Below the pieces are notes generated by a model. That model was not told the origin of the DNA and ran no database searches. It saw only the letters and a list, made by a program, of their open reading frames with translations. From Oligoflexales bacterium (GTDB taxonomy: Bacteria; Bdellovibrionota_B; Oligoflexia; Oligoflexales; JALZUQ01), in contig JALZUO010000082.1 in the NCBI GenBank assembly GCA_023301565.1, forward strand, positions 1 to 37,100: a stretch of DNA of 37,100 nt, written 5' to 3'. A program made the translations under genes and the position numbers. Shown piece after piece: positions 1 to 6,626 of the stretch. Position 1 is the first letter of the stretch; every line of letters begins with the position of its first letter.

Positions 1-114
1 CTTGAGCTTCTACGCTCTCAGCTTGGCAGCGTAAAGCTAGACGAAAAGTCTAAGCCCGGCGAAATCTACGCACTTACAAAAGAAGCCGCAGAGCAGATTG
101 TCGGCCCCCAATAA
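1..114 (+). CDS. C-terminal fragment of an unidentified protein
   Basis: An open frame enters from the left edge and ends at TAA (112-114). It gives 37 residues ending ...EAAEQIVGPQ. The fragment is hydrophilic, with no membrane segment or motif I recognise. It is called coding because the frame is open to the edge and an 8-bp hairpin follows its stop. The family cannot be named from this piece. Confidence 0.6.
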   Translation, partial: LELLRSQLGSVKLDEKSKPGEIYALTKEAAEQIVGPQ

Positions 115-120
115 AGCCGC

Positions 121-144
121 CAAGGCCCCCTTTGTAGGGCCTTG
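121..144 (+). terminator. Hairpin after the leftmost gene
   Basis: CAAGGCCC (121-128) pairs perfectly with GGGCCTTG (137-144) around an 8-nt loop, 6 nt after the upstream stop. No U-tract follows, so it may be an inefficient terminator or only an mRNA-end stabilising hairpin. Confidence 0.45.
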
Positions 145-345
145 CTCATGCCGCCTAAAAAGAGCTGCTCCTATTCTTCTGGCTGCATCCGGTGCTAGCT
201 AAACCACTAATAATATTGAATATATTTGGTGCATTCTAGAGCCCCCAGTTTTTTTGTTTTCCGATCCTTTAAACGTGCCGATAAACACACTGTGGCTTTT
301 TGTTGTTTGGTCCCTTTAGTTTTGGGCCTTTAAAAAGAGGTAGTT

Positions 346-699
346 GTGTTCGGCGCACTCAAAAAAATGATGGTTCGAAAAGTTGGCGAGTTAGAAGCTA
401 AGCTAACTCTGTATTCGCAGCCCTTTCAAGAAGCAGGTGTGGTTGGGTTTATTGTTTTTAGCGATGGCACGGTCACTGCAGACGCTAAGCTAGGATATTT
501 AGGTGAGGCTAAAACCAAAAGGGTTGTTGTGCGTGTAGATAACACTTCTCTTTTTCCTGTCACTGGCACTCTCGGTTTTGTCGGTTGTAAAGATGTTGAA
601 ATCCACAAGTCATTTGCTGGAATCATCAAGGCTGGCTCAAGGGTGATGGTTACGGTCGATGATAAGCCGTATGCGGCTGGATTGCTTAAGGTAGATTAG
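346..699 (+). CDS. Small hypothetical protein, 117 aa
   Basis: I do not recognise the family. The GTG start at 346 is supported by AAAGAGG at 334-340, 5 nt upstream. The first ~20 residues are basic and amphipathic (GALKKMMVRKVGELEAKL). The rest alternates hydrophobic and polar residues, suggesting an all-beta domain. There is no signal peptide, membrane span or Cys motif, and only one Cys (in GFVGCKD). It stands alone, with ~230 nt upstream and ~340 nt downstream free of genes. It is probably a small cytoplasmic protein; no function is proposed. Confidence 0.65.
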   Translation: MFGALKKMMVRKVGELEAKLTLYSQPFQEAGVVGFIVFSDGTVTADAKLGYLGEAKTKRVVVRVDNTSLFPVTGTLGFVGCKDVEIHKSFAGIIKAGSRVMVTVDDKPYAAGLLKVD

Positions 700-1041
700 A
701 TCTGTTTGGTTTGAGTCTGTTTGGTGTTTTCTAAACTCCCAATTTAGATTAGTCACTGTAGCCTTCTTACAGAATATGGCCTCAAAGGTATTCGCCAGCC
801 AAGGCATTTCATAGGGCTTCTAGATTTTAATACTGCCATTTACTAGAAGTTAGTGCTGAAAACTTCTAGATTTTAATGTCGTTTGCTAGGTTAAATAGTT
901 GATATTAAAAGATTTTTGATTCTTGATTTACTGTCGATTAACCATCGAAATGACAAAAAGAAGGGGTGCTTTCTCCGTCAAGCTCGACAATTTGTAAAAT
1001 ACATTTTACAAAACGTTAATAACCTGTTTTAATTAACTATT
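700..1041. other. Gene-free stretch with a short direct repeat and a palindrome
   Basis: This AT-rich 342-bp interval has no credible gene. It holds two copies of CTTCTAGATTTTAAT (817-831 and 863-877) and a perfect inverted repeat at 991-1012 just before the ATPase gene. No clear terminator follows the upstream gene. Confidence 0.6.
991..1012. promoter_or_regulatory. Palindromic operator candidate upstream of the ATPase gene
   Basis: TTTGTAAAA (991-999) and its exact reverse complement TTTTACAAA (1004-1012) are separated by TACA. The repeat ends 29 bp before the ATG at 1042. That position suits a repressor site overlapping a promoter. It lacks the GC-rich stem and U-run of a terminator. The factor that binds is unknown. 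Confidence 0.5.
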
Positions 1042-2199
1042 ATGATGAAAAAAGATCGCAAACTAGCCCGAATTTTACAAAAACGAGTTATTGAACCTAG
1101 TCCGTTGATACAGGTGGTTATTGGGCCGCGGCAGGTAGGTAAAACAACAGCTGTTAAGTCTGTTATCTCAAAACTTGGCGGTGTTTACGAGACAGCTGAC
1201 TCACCAGTTCCAATCTCATACGAGGTTATTTCAGAGTGGTGGCAGCAAGCAGAAAAATCTAAAGAAAAAATATTAGCAATTGATGAAATTCAAAAGATCC
1301 CTGATTGGTCGGAAGCTGTAAAAAAACTGTGGGATCAAAGACCGTTGAAGCTGATTGTGACAGGTTCATCAGCCCTACTTGTAGAAAAAGGGCTAAAAGA
1401 AACTCTAGCGGGTCGATTTGAGCTGATTCGCGCAGAACATTGGAACTTTGAAGAAGCTAGTTCTATCTTTGGTATTTCTTTAGATAAATATGTTGAGTTT
1501 GGCTGCTATCCAGGAAGCACAAGTTTTCTGGATGATGTTCCAAGATGGGCAGCCTATATTCGAGACTCTATTGTTGAACCTGCTCTTGGCAGAGATCTTT
1601 TGCAGCTTCACCCTGTAGATCAGCCGGCACTATTAAGGCAGGTTTTTGGCGTGGCAGTTTCCCTGCCAGCTCAAGTTGTTTCTTTACAAAAGATGTACGG
1701 ACAGCTCCAGAATAAAAGCAGTATCCCAACGATTGGCCAATACCTAACCCTCCTTTCACAGGCTTTTCTGGTAACAGGTATTCAGAAGTATAGCAGCTCT
1801 GCTTTTCGCCGTAGAAAAAGTAGTCCTAAGTTAATTGTGCATGACAATGCGCTGCTTCGGTCATTTTTAAAGCCAATTGACCAAACTATTGACTCTGAGC
1901 TTAAAGGTAGGTTTTTTGAGAATCTTATCGGCGCCCGCTTTGTTGAGGCTGGGTGGGAAACATATTACTGGAACGACCGATCAAAAGAAGTTGACTACAT
2001 TGTCTTGGGCCCAAACGGTGAAAAGTGGGCTGTAGAGGTGAAATCCACAAAATGTTCATATGCTGATATGGGGTATGTTCTAGATTTCTGCAAGAAGAAC
2101 CCGGAGTTTGAGCCACGCCTAGTTAGTTTGATAGATCAAGAAATCAAAAATATTGAGACAGTTCCGGTGCGTGATTTACTGTCTTATAGCCGGATATAA
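1042..2199 (+). CDS. AAA-type ATPase with C-terminal DUF4143 / PD-(D/E)XK-like domain
   Basis: This belongs to the widespread AAA_14 plus DUF4143 family of prokaryotic ATPases, whose role is poorly known. Walker A is GPRQVGKTT (residues 28-36) and Walker B is ILAIDE (77-82). A sensor-like TGSSALL stretch and an AGRFELI segment follow. The C-terminal part carries EVDYIV...WAVEVKST, the D-x(n)-E-x-K pattern of the restriction-endonuclease-like fold. The 385-aa length is normal for the family. Two adjacent ATG codons (1042, 1045) could start it, and no strong ribosome site is visible. Such genes are often stand-alone accessory genes, and the AT-rich surroundings fit acquisition by transfer. Its tail meets the convergent SDR gene 22 bp away. 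Confidence 0.88.
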   Translation: MMKKDRKLARILQKRVIEPSPLIQVVIGPRQVGKTTAVKSVISKLGGVYETADSPVPISYEVISEWWQQAEKSKEKILAIDEIQKIPDWSEAVKKLWDQRPLKLIVTGSSALLVEKGLKETLAGRFELIRAEHWNFEEASSIFGISLDKYVEFGCYPGSTSFLDDVPRWAAYIRDSIVEPALGRDLLQLHPVDQPALLRQVFGVAVSLPAQVVSLQKMYGQLQNKSSIPTIGQYLTLLSQAFLVTGIQKYSSSAFRRRKSSPKLIVHDNALLRSFLKPIDQTIDSELKGRFFENLIGARFVEAGWETYYWNDRSKEVDYIVLGPNGEKWAVEVKSTKCSYADMGYVLDFCKKNPEFEPRLVSLIDQEIKNIETVPVRDLLSYSRI

Positions 2200-2221
2200 G
2201 CTCAGGCTTTATCTTATCGAG

Positions 2222-2989
2222 CTATTTCTTGCGATTAACCAGATAACAACTAGCCTGATCCGTAGGTGTAACAAGAATCTCGTCAATGTTGACATGGGCC
2301 GGCTGCGAGGCTGCAAACCACACACATTCAGCAATGTTTTCTGGCGTAAGCGGGGTCATGCCGGCATAAACCTTGTTGTTGGCGTTCTCGTCTCTAAGGC
2401 GCACTTTAGAAAACTCTGTTTCTACCAGGCCCGGGCTAATGTTTGATATGCGGGTTTGCGTGCCGTTTACCTCATGCTTGAGAGCAGAGGCAATCGCTTG
2501 TACTCCGTGCTTTGTAGCGCAGTAGGTCGCTCCGCCGGCATAAGATTGGTGGCCTGCAATAGAGCTTAGGTTGATGATGTGACCGCCAACCTTGCTGTTC
2601 AACTCGTTGTTTAGTTGTTTGTTTAGCTGCAGGTAGCTTCGGGTAACCCGAAGAAGTCCTGAAATATTTACGTCGACCATCTCTTGGATATCTGCATCCG
2701 TCGTATCGATCACGTGCGCTGTACCGCGAGCTAGCCCTGCATTGTTAAGTAAAGCGTCTGCTGTGTTTGAAGAGCTTTGGGCGAAATCAAAAAACTCTTT
2801 TACAGAAGATGGGTCTGTTACGTCCAGGCTTTTATATAAAAATGAACCTGGGCTGAGCGTTTCAGAAATTGCTTTTAGCTTTTCTTCGCGCCGAGCTCCG
2901 CCGATGACCTTCCAGCCTCGGCTAGCAAAAAGCCTGGCAGAGGCCTCGCCTATGCCAGCACTTGCCCCGGTTATGATGATTGTTTTCAA
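2222..2989 (-). CDS. Short-chain dehydrogenase/reductase (YdfG-like)
   Basis: A classical SDR that uses NAD(P)H to oxidise or reduce a small alcohol or carbonyl; the substrate is unknown. TGASAGIG (7-14) is the nucleotide-binding loop. LDVTD (55-59), NNAG (82-85), the Asn of VNIS, Ser143 (LSSIAG) and Y156-CAT-K160 complete the fold and catalytic set. GARR at 31-34 suggests NADP preference. The length (255 aa) is typical and it resembles serine/3-hydroxy acid dehydrogenases of the YdfG group. The start is TTG at 2989, 16 nt after the R3H gene stop, so it is probably the last gene of a four-gene operon. Confidence 0.9.
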   Translation of the reverse strand: MKTIIITGASAGIGEASARLFASRGWKVIGGARREEKLKAISETLSPGSFLYKSLDVTDPSSVKEFFDFAQSSSNTADALLNNAGLARGTAHVIDTTDADIQEMVDVNISGLLRVTRSYLQLNKQLNNELNSKVGGHIINLSSIAGHQSYAGGATYCATKHGVQAIASALKHEVNGTQTRISNISPGLVETEFSKVRLRDENANNKVYAGMTPLTPENIAECVWFAASQPAHVNIDEILVTPTDQASCYLVNRKK

Positions 2990-3005
2990 GGTGCCCGAGA
3001 TAACT

Positions 3006-3860
3006 CTAAGTCTCTACGTTTGTTTCAGCTTCGCTAGGTTCAGACGTGGTCGCTTCAGGTGCTGGGTTAGCCTCTGATTTTTTGCTTTCATCTCTTGTGA
3101 TCACAACCGCTCGTGAGCGGCCTTCTCCGGCAGAAAAGGAAAACAAGCCAGCGTCGGAAATAAGCTGATGTTGCAGACGGCGATGGTAGCTGTTTGCAGA
3201 GCGTAGTTTGAATTCTCCGCGTTCTTCTTCTGTTTGCATGGTCGAGATTCCATCGTCGACGTTTTTCATGGCGCGCTTTTCCATTTCCGCGCGGAACTCT
3301 TCTGGGCTTAGCCTTGGGCGTCTTTTTCCGCCACCGCCGCCACGGTTGTCGCGTCGGCCTCTGCCGCCGTCACGGCCTCCATCACGGCGGTTGCCTCCAC
3401 GGTTGCCGCTGTTGCGGTCGTAGCTGTTTCCTGCCTGGGGCTGGTCAGCAACAACCTGTTGTCCGAAATACCATTTAAGAAAAGATAGATAGTATTTGCC
3501 GATTCCTGCAAATTCGCCGTCAAAGGCAGTAACCATAACTGACCAGTAGCTGTCGTGGTCTCCGTCTACAAACGGCGCAACAGCGTCGTCTTTGGCTTCG
3601 AAGATTTTTTGTAAATCCTGTGAGAAGCCTACGATAGGCGGAACAATCTCTGGCAAATCATCTGCTGAAATAGCTTCTTTTGCTCTGATTTCAGCGGTGT
3701 TTGTTTTGTAGTGTTCTAAAAGGTTTTTGAGTTCTTCTTCTAGCTTAGACGCATGGTCCGATTCAAAGCCGGGCGTGAAACAAGCCCTGTTTAGTGCAGA
3801 GCATGTTTTTTCGTGCTCAAGGCATGCAAATAAAAATTTATCCTGGTTGATTTGTTCCAT
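3006..3860 (-). CDS. R3H-domain RNA/ssDNA-binding protein with an RGG-like region
   Basis: 284 aa from the ATG at 3860, which has GGAG 8-10 nt upstream; a longer frame exists but lacks a ribosome site. Residues 1-135 are a helical acidic domain. Residues 152-182 are a Gly/Arg-rich linker with repeated GGR/GGN units, like RGG boxes. Residues ~205-257 match an R3H domain: R227-x3-H231 (RRLQH), ISDAGLFSFSAGEGRSR and AVVIT, much as at the end of Jag/KhpB. A disordered acidic tail follows. R3H domains bind single-stranded nucleic acid, so a post-transcriptional role is inferred. It lies between the rhodanese and SDR genes in a minus-strand operon. Part of its N-terminal domain resembles the small protein at 4261-4587. 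Confidence 0.85.
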   Translation of the reverse strand: MEQINQDKFLFACLEHEKTCSALNRACFTPGFESDHASKLEEELKNLLEHYKTNTAEIRAKEAISADDLPEIVPPIVGFSQDLQKIFEAKDDAVAPFVDGDHDSYWSVMVTAFDGEFAGIGKYYLSFLKWYFGQQVVADQPQAGNSYDRNSGNRGGNRRDGGRDGGRGRRDNRGGGGGKRRPRLSPEEFRAEMEKRAMKNVDDGISTMQTEEERGEFKLRSANSYHRRLQHQLISDAGLFSFSAGEGRSRAVVITRDESKKSEANPAPEATTSEPSEAETNVET

Positions 3861-3933
3861 ATTTTCGACTCCTTTCGCTGCAAAGCACAGCGATATTCGC
3901 AAAGGTAAGGTGTTAGCTTCGAGTTTCTGCTCT

Positions 3934-4239
3934 TCAAGACTCTGTGGAGTAAGCTACGTAGCCGCCAGATAAACTTACGATTGTTTGTTCAGTCCAGTGA
4001 GAGGCTATGTGTGCGGCCTTTAAGCTGCGCTTTCCACTCCTGCAATAAAAAACAATCTCTTTATCTTTTGGCATCCTCTCTTCGAATTCCGGAAACTGTG
4101 AGAGGGCCTGATGAATGGCGCCGGGAATCATCCCCTCTTCCACTTCATCAGCTTCACGAACATCAACAATCAGGGCGCCGCGCTCTTTCCACGACTCCAG
4201 ATCTTTGAGGTCAATCTCTTGAATATGTTCAAAACTCAT
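3934..4239 (-). CDS. Single-domain rhodanese-like sulfurtransferase
   Basis: 101 aa from the ATG at 4239; a TTG 15 nt upstream is an alternative start. The fold markers are LIVDVREADEVEEGMIPGA (CH2A motif region) and the active loop CRSGKRS with catalytic Cys66, followed by SLSGGYVAY. The loop has the six-residue size of small GlpE/PspE-type rhodaneses, which move sulfur from a persulfide to thiol acceptors. There is no signal peptide, so it should be cytoplasmic. It follows the small hypothetical gene by ~21 nt and precedes the R3H gene by ~73 nt, consistent with co-transcription. The physiological sulfur acceptor is unknown. Confidence 0.9.
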   Translation of the reverse strand: MSFEHIQEIDLKDLESWKERGALIVDVREADEVEEGMIPGAIHQALSQFPEFEERMPKDKEIVFYCRSGKRSLKAAHIASHWTEQTIVSLSGGYVAYSTES

Positions 4240-4260
4240 AACGTTATTAACCAACGAAAG

Positions 4261-4587
4261 TTATTTATCTTTCAATCTATTGGCTAGGTTCAAGACCCTG
4301 CTGCTAAGATTGAGTAGATGGTCCGCTCTAGTCCACTCGCCGTCACCTTTGCTCTTATACAGAGTGTAGGCCACTAGCTCGTGGTCACCGTCGAATGCTT
4401 CAAATAATCTATTCAACTGAGGCTGGATATCCGCATCAGTTGCCTGAAGATCAATACAAATACTTTTTAGTTCAGCGATGGCTTCTTTTTCGCCTTTTTC
4501 GCCTTCCAGAAGAGAACAGAACTCTGGAATTGCTTGAAGCAACTCAGAAAGGTGGTTACCACTGGTTTTTTTTATCGTTTCGGTCAC
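4261..4587 (-). CDS. Small hypothetical helical protein
   Basis: No family is recognised. The start is uncertain. The GTG at 4587 gives 108 aa with GAGGAG ~11 nt upstream. A GTG at 4599, an ATG at 4608 and a longer frame to 4650 are alternatives. The sequence is predicted mainly helical, acidic, without signal or membrane segment. The segment LFEAFDGDHELVAYTL...DGEW..ADHLLNLSSRV resembles the R3H protein downstream (VDGDHDSYWSV...DGEF...YYLSFLKW), suggesting a shared domain. It is the first gene of the likely operon running down to 2222. Confidence 0.65.
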   Translation of the reverse strand: MTETIKKTSGNHLSELLQAIPEFCSLLEGEKGEKEAIAELKSICIDLQATDADIQPQLNRLFEAFDGDHELVAYTLYKSKGDGEWTRADHLLNLSSRVLNLANRLKDK

Positions 4588-4698
4588 TTTGGTCGACACT
4601 CCTCGCATACACAGGGGACTAAAATAGCCCCTTTCCCCGAACCCTACCACAATATTTCACAAAATTTGCTCAAAATTTATTGCTTTATGCAATTTTAG

Positions 4699-4727
4699 TT
4701 GACCAAGTAAAAAGAAGTGGTTAAAAA
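4699..4727 (+). promoter_or_regulatory. Sigma70-type promoter of the tRNA-Lys/tRNA-Glu unit
   Basis: TTGACC (-35, 4699-4704) and TAAAAA (-10, 4722-4727) are separated by exactly 17 bp. Transcription would start near 4734, about 8 nt before the tRNA-Lys 5' end. Confidence 0.75.
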
Positions 4728-4741
4728 ATGTTCCTGAGTTT

Positions 4742-4817
4742 GGGCTCTTAGCTCAGCTGGTAGAGCAGCACACTTTTAATGTGCGGGTCGCTGGTTCGAA
4801 CCCAGCAGGGCTCACCA
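4742..4817 (+). tRNA. tRNA-Lys (anticodon TTT)
   Basis: A full 76-nt cloverleaf with encoded CCA. Acceptor GGGCTCT/AGGGCTC pairs with two G-U wobbles. The D arm is GCTC...GAGC, the anticodon stem GCACA/TGTGC holds loop CTTTTAA (anticodon TTT), and the T arm is GCTGG-TTCGAAC-CCAGC. It is followed 78 nt later by tRNA-Glu, probably in one transcript. Confidence 0.97.
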
Positions 4818-4895
4818 TTCTCTCTTGGTTGAAAAAACCTTGGTTTATCCATGGTTTATATGATTCCGGAGGTTTGGAATAACTCAGAATTTGGG

Positions 4896-4973
4896 GTCCC
4901 CATCGTCTAGCCTGGCCCAGGACACCGCCCTTTCACGGCGGCGACGCGGGTTCAAATCCCGCTGGGGACGCCA
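4896..4973 (+). tRNA. tRNA-Glu (anticodon TTC)
   Basis: 78 nt with encoded CCA. The acceptor GTCCCCA pairs perfectly with TGGGGAC. The anticodon stem CCGCC/GGCGG holds loop CTTTCAC (anticodon TTC), and the T arm is GCGGG-TTCAAAT-CCCGC. It lies downstream of tRNA-Lys with no promoter of its own visible. Confidence 0.97.
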
Positions 4974-4982
4974 TTTTTATTT

Positions 4983-5000
4983 CGCCGCGAAGCAGCGGCG
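4983..5000 (+). terminator. GC-rich hairpin after tRNA-Glu
   Basis: CGCCGC (4983-4988) and GCGGCG (4995-5000) form a perfect 6-bp stem with loop GAAGCA, 9 nt beyond the tRNA. There is no U-run after it. It may be a processing or pausing hairpin, or lead to read-through into the SRPBCC gene. Confidence 0.4.
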
Positions 5001-5045
5001 GCCATTAGCTGCTAAAAAAATATTCTAAATTTGTAGGTAATCCGT

Positions 5046-5573
5046 ATGAAAAAGCTTCTTTTAGTTTTTGTGGTTGGTTCTTGCTTGGTCTTTTATGGCA
5101 TTTCCACCTTTTTTCTTCCCGAGCAGATGTCGATCAGCCAAGGCATAGAGATAAATGCGTCTTCAGCCAAGGTCTTTGAGCTCGTAAATAACCTGCACTT
5201 ACAAGATTCATGGTCGCCTTGGAAAGAGCTAGACCCAACCATTAAAAATGAGTTTTCCGGACCAGAGCGCGGCGTTGGCGCAAAGCTTCAGTGGCAAAGC
5301 GACAACAGTGGCAGCGGCAGCATGGAGATCATTGAGGTCGTGCCAGGGCACATTGTGCAGATGGCCTTAGACTTTGGGTCTATGGGCAAAGCTAACTCGT
5401 CTTGGACCTTTGTCCCTGGCTCTAAGGGCTCCACAAAGGTTAGTTGGAGCTTTGTTTCTGCATCAACCAAGAACCCGTTTGCACGGGTTGCTAATTTGTT
5501 AATTAAGCCTTCGTTGGAAGAAACCTACGTAAAAGGTTTACAAAACCTTAAAGCTGCTGCAGAGAATTTTTAG
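5046..5573 (+). CDS. SRPBCC (START/Bet v1-like) family protein, membrane-anchored
   Basis: 175 aa. Residues 1-23 form a hydrophobic signal anchor (LLLVFVVGSCLVFYGIST). The remainder is a polyketide-cyclase/dehydrase type SRPBCC domain. It starts with IEINASSAKVFELVNNL, continues with the typical W-S-P-W-x-E motif (SWSPWKELDP) and GVGAKLQWQSD, and ends with a long C-terminal helix (FARVANLLIKPSLEETYVKGLQ). These helix-grip domains bind hydrophobic ligands; the ligand here is unknown. It follows the tRNA pair by ~70 nt. Its stop overlaps the convergent LysR gene by 4 bp (5570-5573). Confidence 0.88.
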   Translation: MKKLLLVFVVGSCLVFYGISTFFLPEQMSISQGIEINASSAKVFELVNNLHLQDSWSPWKELDPTIKNEFSGPERGVGAKLQWQSDNSGSGSMEIIEVVPGHIVQMALDFGSMGKANSSWTFVPGSKGSTKVSWSFVSASTKNPFARVANLLIKPSLEETYVKGLQNLKAAAENF

Positions 5574-6427
5574 TCTTTTGCTAAAACCTCTTTGAATTTT
5601 TTTTTCAATTCAAAAAGCGTGGCCTTTAAAATACTTGCATAGAACGGCTGCGAGTAGTGCTGCAGGTAAACCGGAATTTTAAGAGTTTTATAGCGCTCGA
5701 TTATTTTTAGTTCCGGGTGTTTTTTTACAATATGTTTTGGCACGATGCTGCGGCCAAACCCAAGCTTGATGCCATCGATAAGCGCATAGACCTCGTCTAA
5801 AAATCTTCTTTTAATTCTGGAGTGGTCAAGCTTGTTCAAGTTGCAAAAAGCCAGGGTCGTAGGGTCGTCTGCATCGTGATCTAAAAAAACATGTTCAGGG
5901 CATTTTTTGGTTTTTGACACAGCCAACACATTTTCTTCAAACCCAAGCAGCTCAGTAACTAGCCCGCTTTTTTTCGATGGCTCTGACGTCAAAATTATAT
6001 CCACTTCAGCCTTGTCTAGGCTAGCGATCATGTCTCGCATTTCATAGGTCAGAAGCTCGACACTGACAAACGGGTCTGTTCCTAAAAGAGGGTGAATGGC
6101 CGGCATTACAATCGAACGCATCACAGAAGAAAACGCGCCGATGCGAATAGTGCCACCCTTGTCTTTATGCGCTGAGATAATATCTTGAAGCAGCTCATGT
6201 TCGATTTGCTCTCGGGCCAGGCAGTAACGCAAAAGCTTATCGCCTGCGTTTGTAATTCTAAGCCCTGCAGGGTCGCGGATGATAAGTCCCGTCTGCAGGT
6301 CAAGTTCTAGGTTTTTAATCCGGTGAGACAAAGCAGGTTGAGAAATTTTTAAAGACTTTGCAGCCTTTGAAAAATTTCTTTGTTTTGCAACTTGGTAAAA
6401 CGCTTCCAACTGTAAAGAAGAGATCAC
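5570..6427 (-). CDS. LysR-family transcriptional regulator
   Basis: 285 aa, slightly short for LysR. The N-terminal winged HTH (residues 3-62) has the classic FYQVAKQRNFSKAAKSLKIS followed by QPALSHRIKNLE. A linker helix follows, then an effector domain with GGTIRIGAFSSVMRSIVMP and DIILTSEP. The effector domain is clipped near its C-terminus and ends in a Lys-rich helix. It diverges from the secreted-protein gene at 6627. The shared 199-bp gap contains two inverted repeats with LysR-like spacing, so it probably controls that gene pair and itself. The inducer is unknown. Confidence 0.93.
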   Translation of the reverse strand: MISSLQLEAFYQVAKQRNFSKAAKSLKISQPALSHRIKNLELDLQTGLIIRDPAGLRITNAGDKLLRYCLAREQIEHELLQDIISAHKDKGGTIRIGAFSSVMRSIVMPAIHPLLGTDPFVSVELLTYEMRDMIASLDKAEVDIILTSEPSKKSGLVTELLGFEENVLAVSKTKKCPEHVFLDHDADDPTTLAFCNLNKLDHSRIKRRFLDEVYALIDGIKLGFGRSIVPKHIVKKHPELKIIERYKTLKIPVYLQHYSQPFYASILKATLFELKKKFKEVLAKD

Positions 6428-6496
6428 TGTAGGCGCTCCTGTCTGGCTTCTTGCCGCAGTTTAAGGTTGGGTGGAAGTTTTTATGTTTTAATCATT

Positions 6497-6531
6497 ATTC
6501 AAAAAATGAATCAATAGATAAATATAATCTA
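6497..6531 (+). promoter_or_regulatory. Divergent control region: two LysR-like boxes and a TATAAT -10
   Basis: ATTCA-N5-TGAAT (6497-6511) fits the LysR T-N11-A form. TAGAT-N7-ATCTA (6515-6531) is a second dyad. A perfect TATAAT at 6523-6528 on the plus strand lies inside the second dyad, but no good -35 sits 17 bp before it. That is what an activator-dependent promoter for the gene at 6627 would look like. Confidence 0.6.
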
Positions 6532-6626
6532 TTTTATTTATTACTGAGGATTTCCTACAGTTTTATCTATGGACTCGAGCGGCCAACTGGAACGGGCGTT
6601 TTTTAGAAAACAAGAAAGGGATTTTT

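Noticed and set aside
2153-2446. 97-codon plus-strand frame after the ATPase
   Set aside because: Overlaps the ends of the ATPase and SDR genes; no conserved features.
4983-5000. Classical intrinsic terminator after tRNA-Glu
   Set aside because: The stem is good but no U-run follows; listed only as a hairpin.
5570-6427. Truncated LysR pseudogene
   Set aside because: Somewhat short and weak at the C-terminus, but the frame is intact with a normal HTH and no frameshift.
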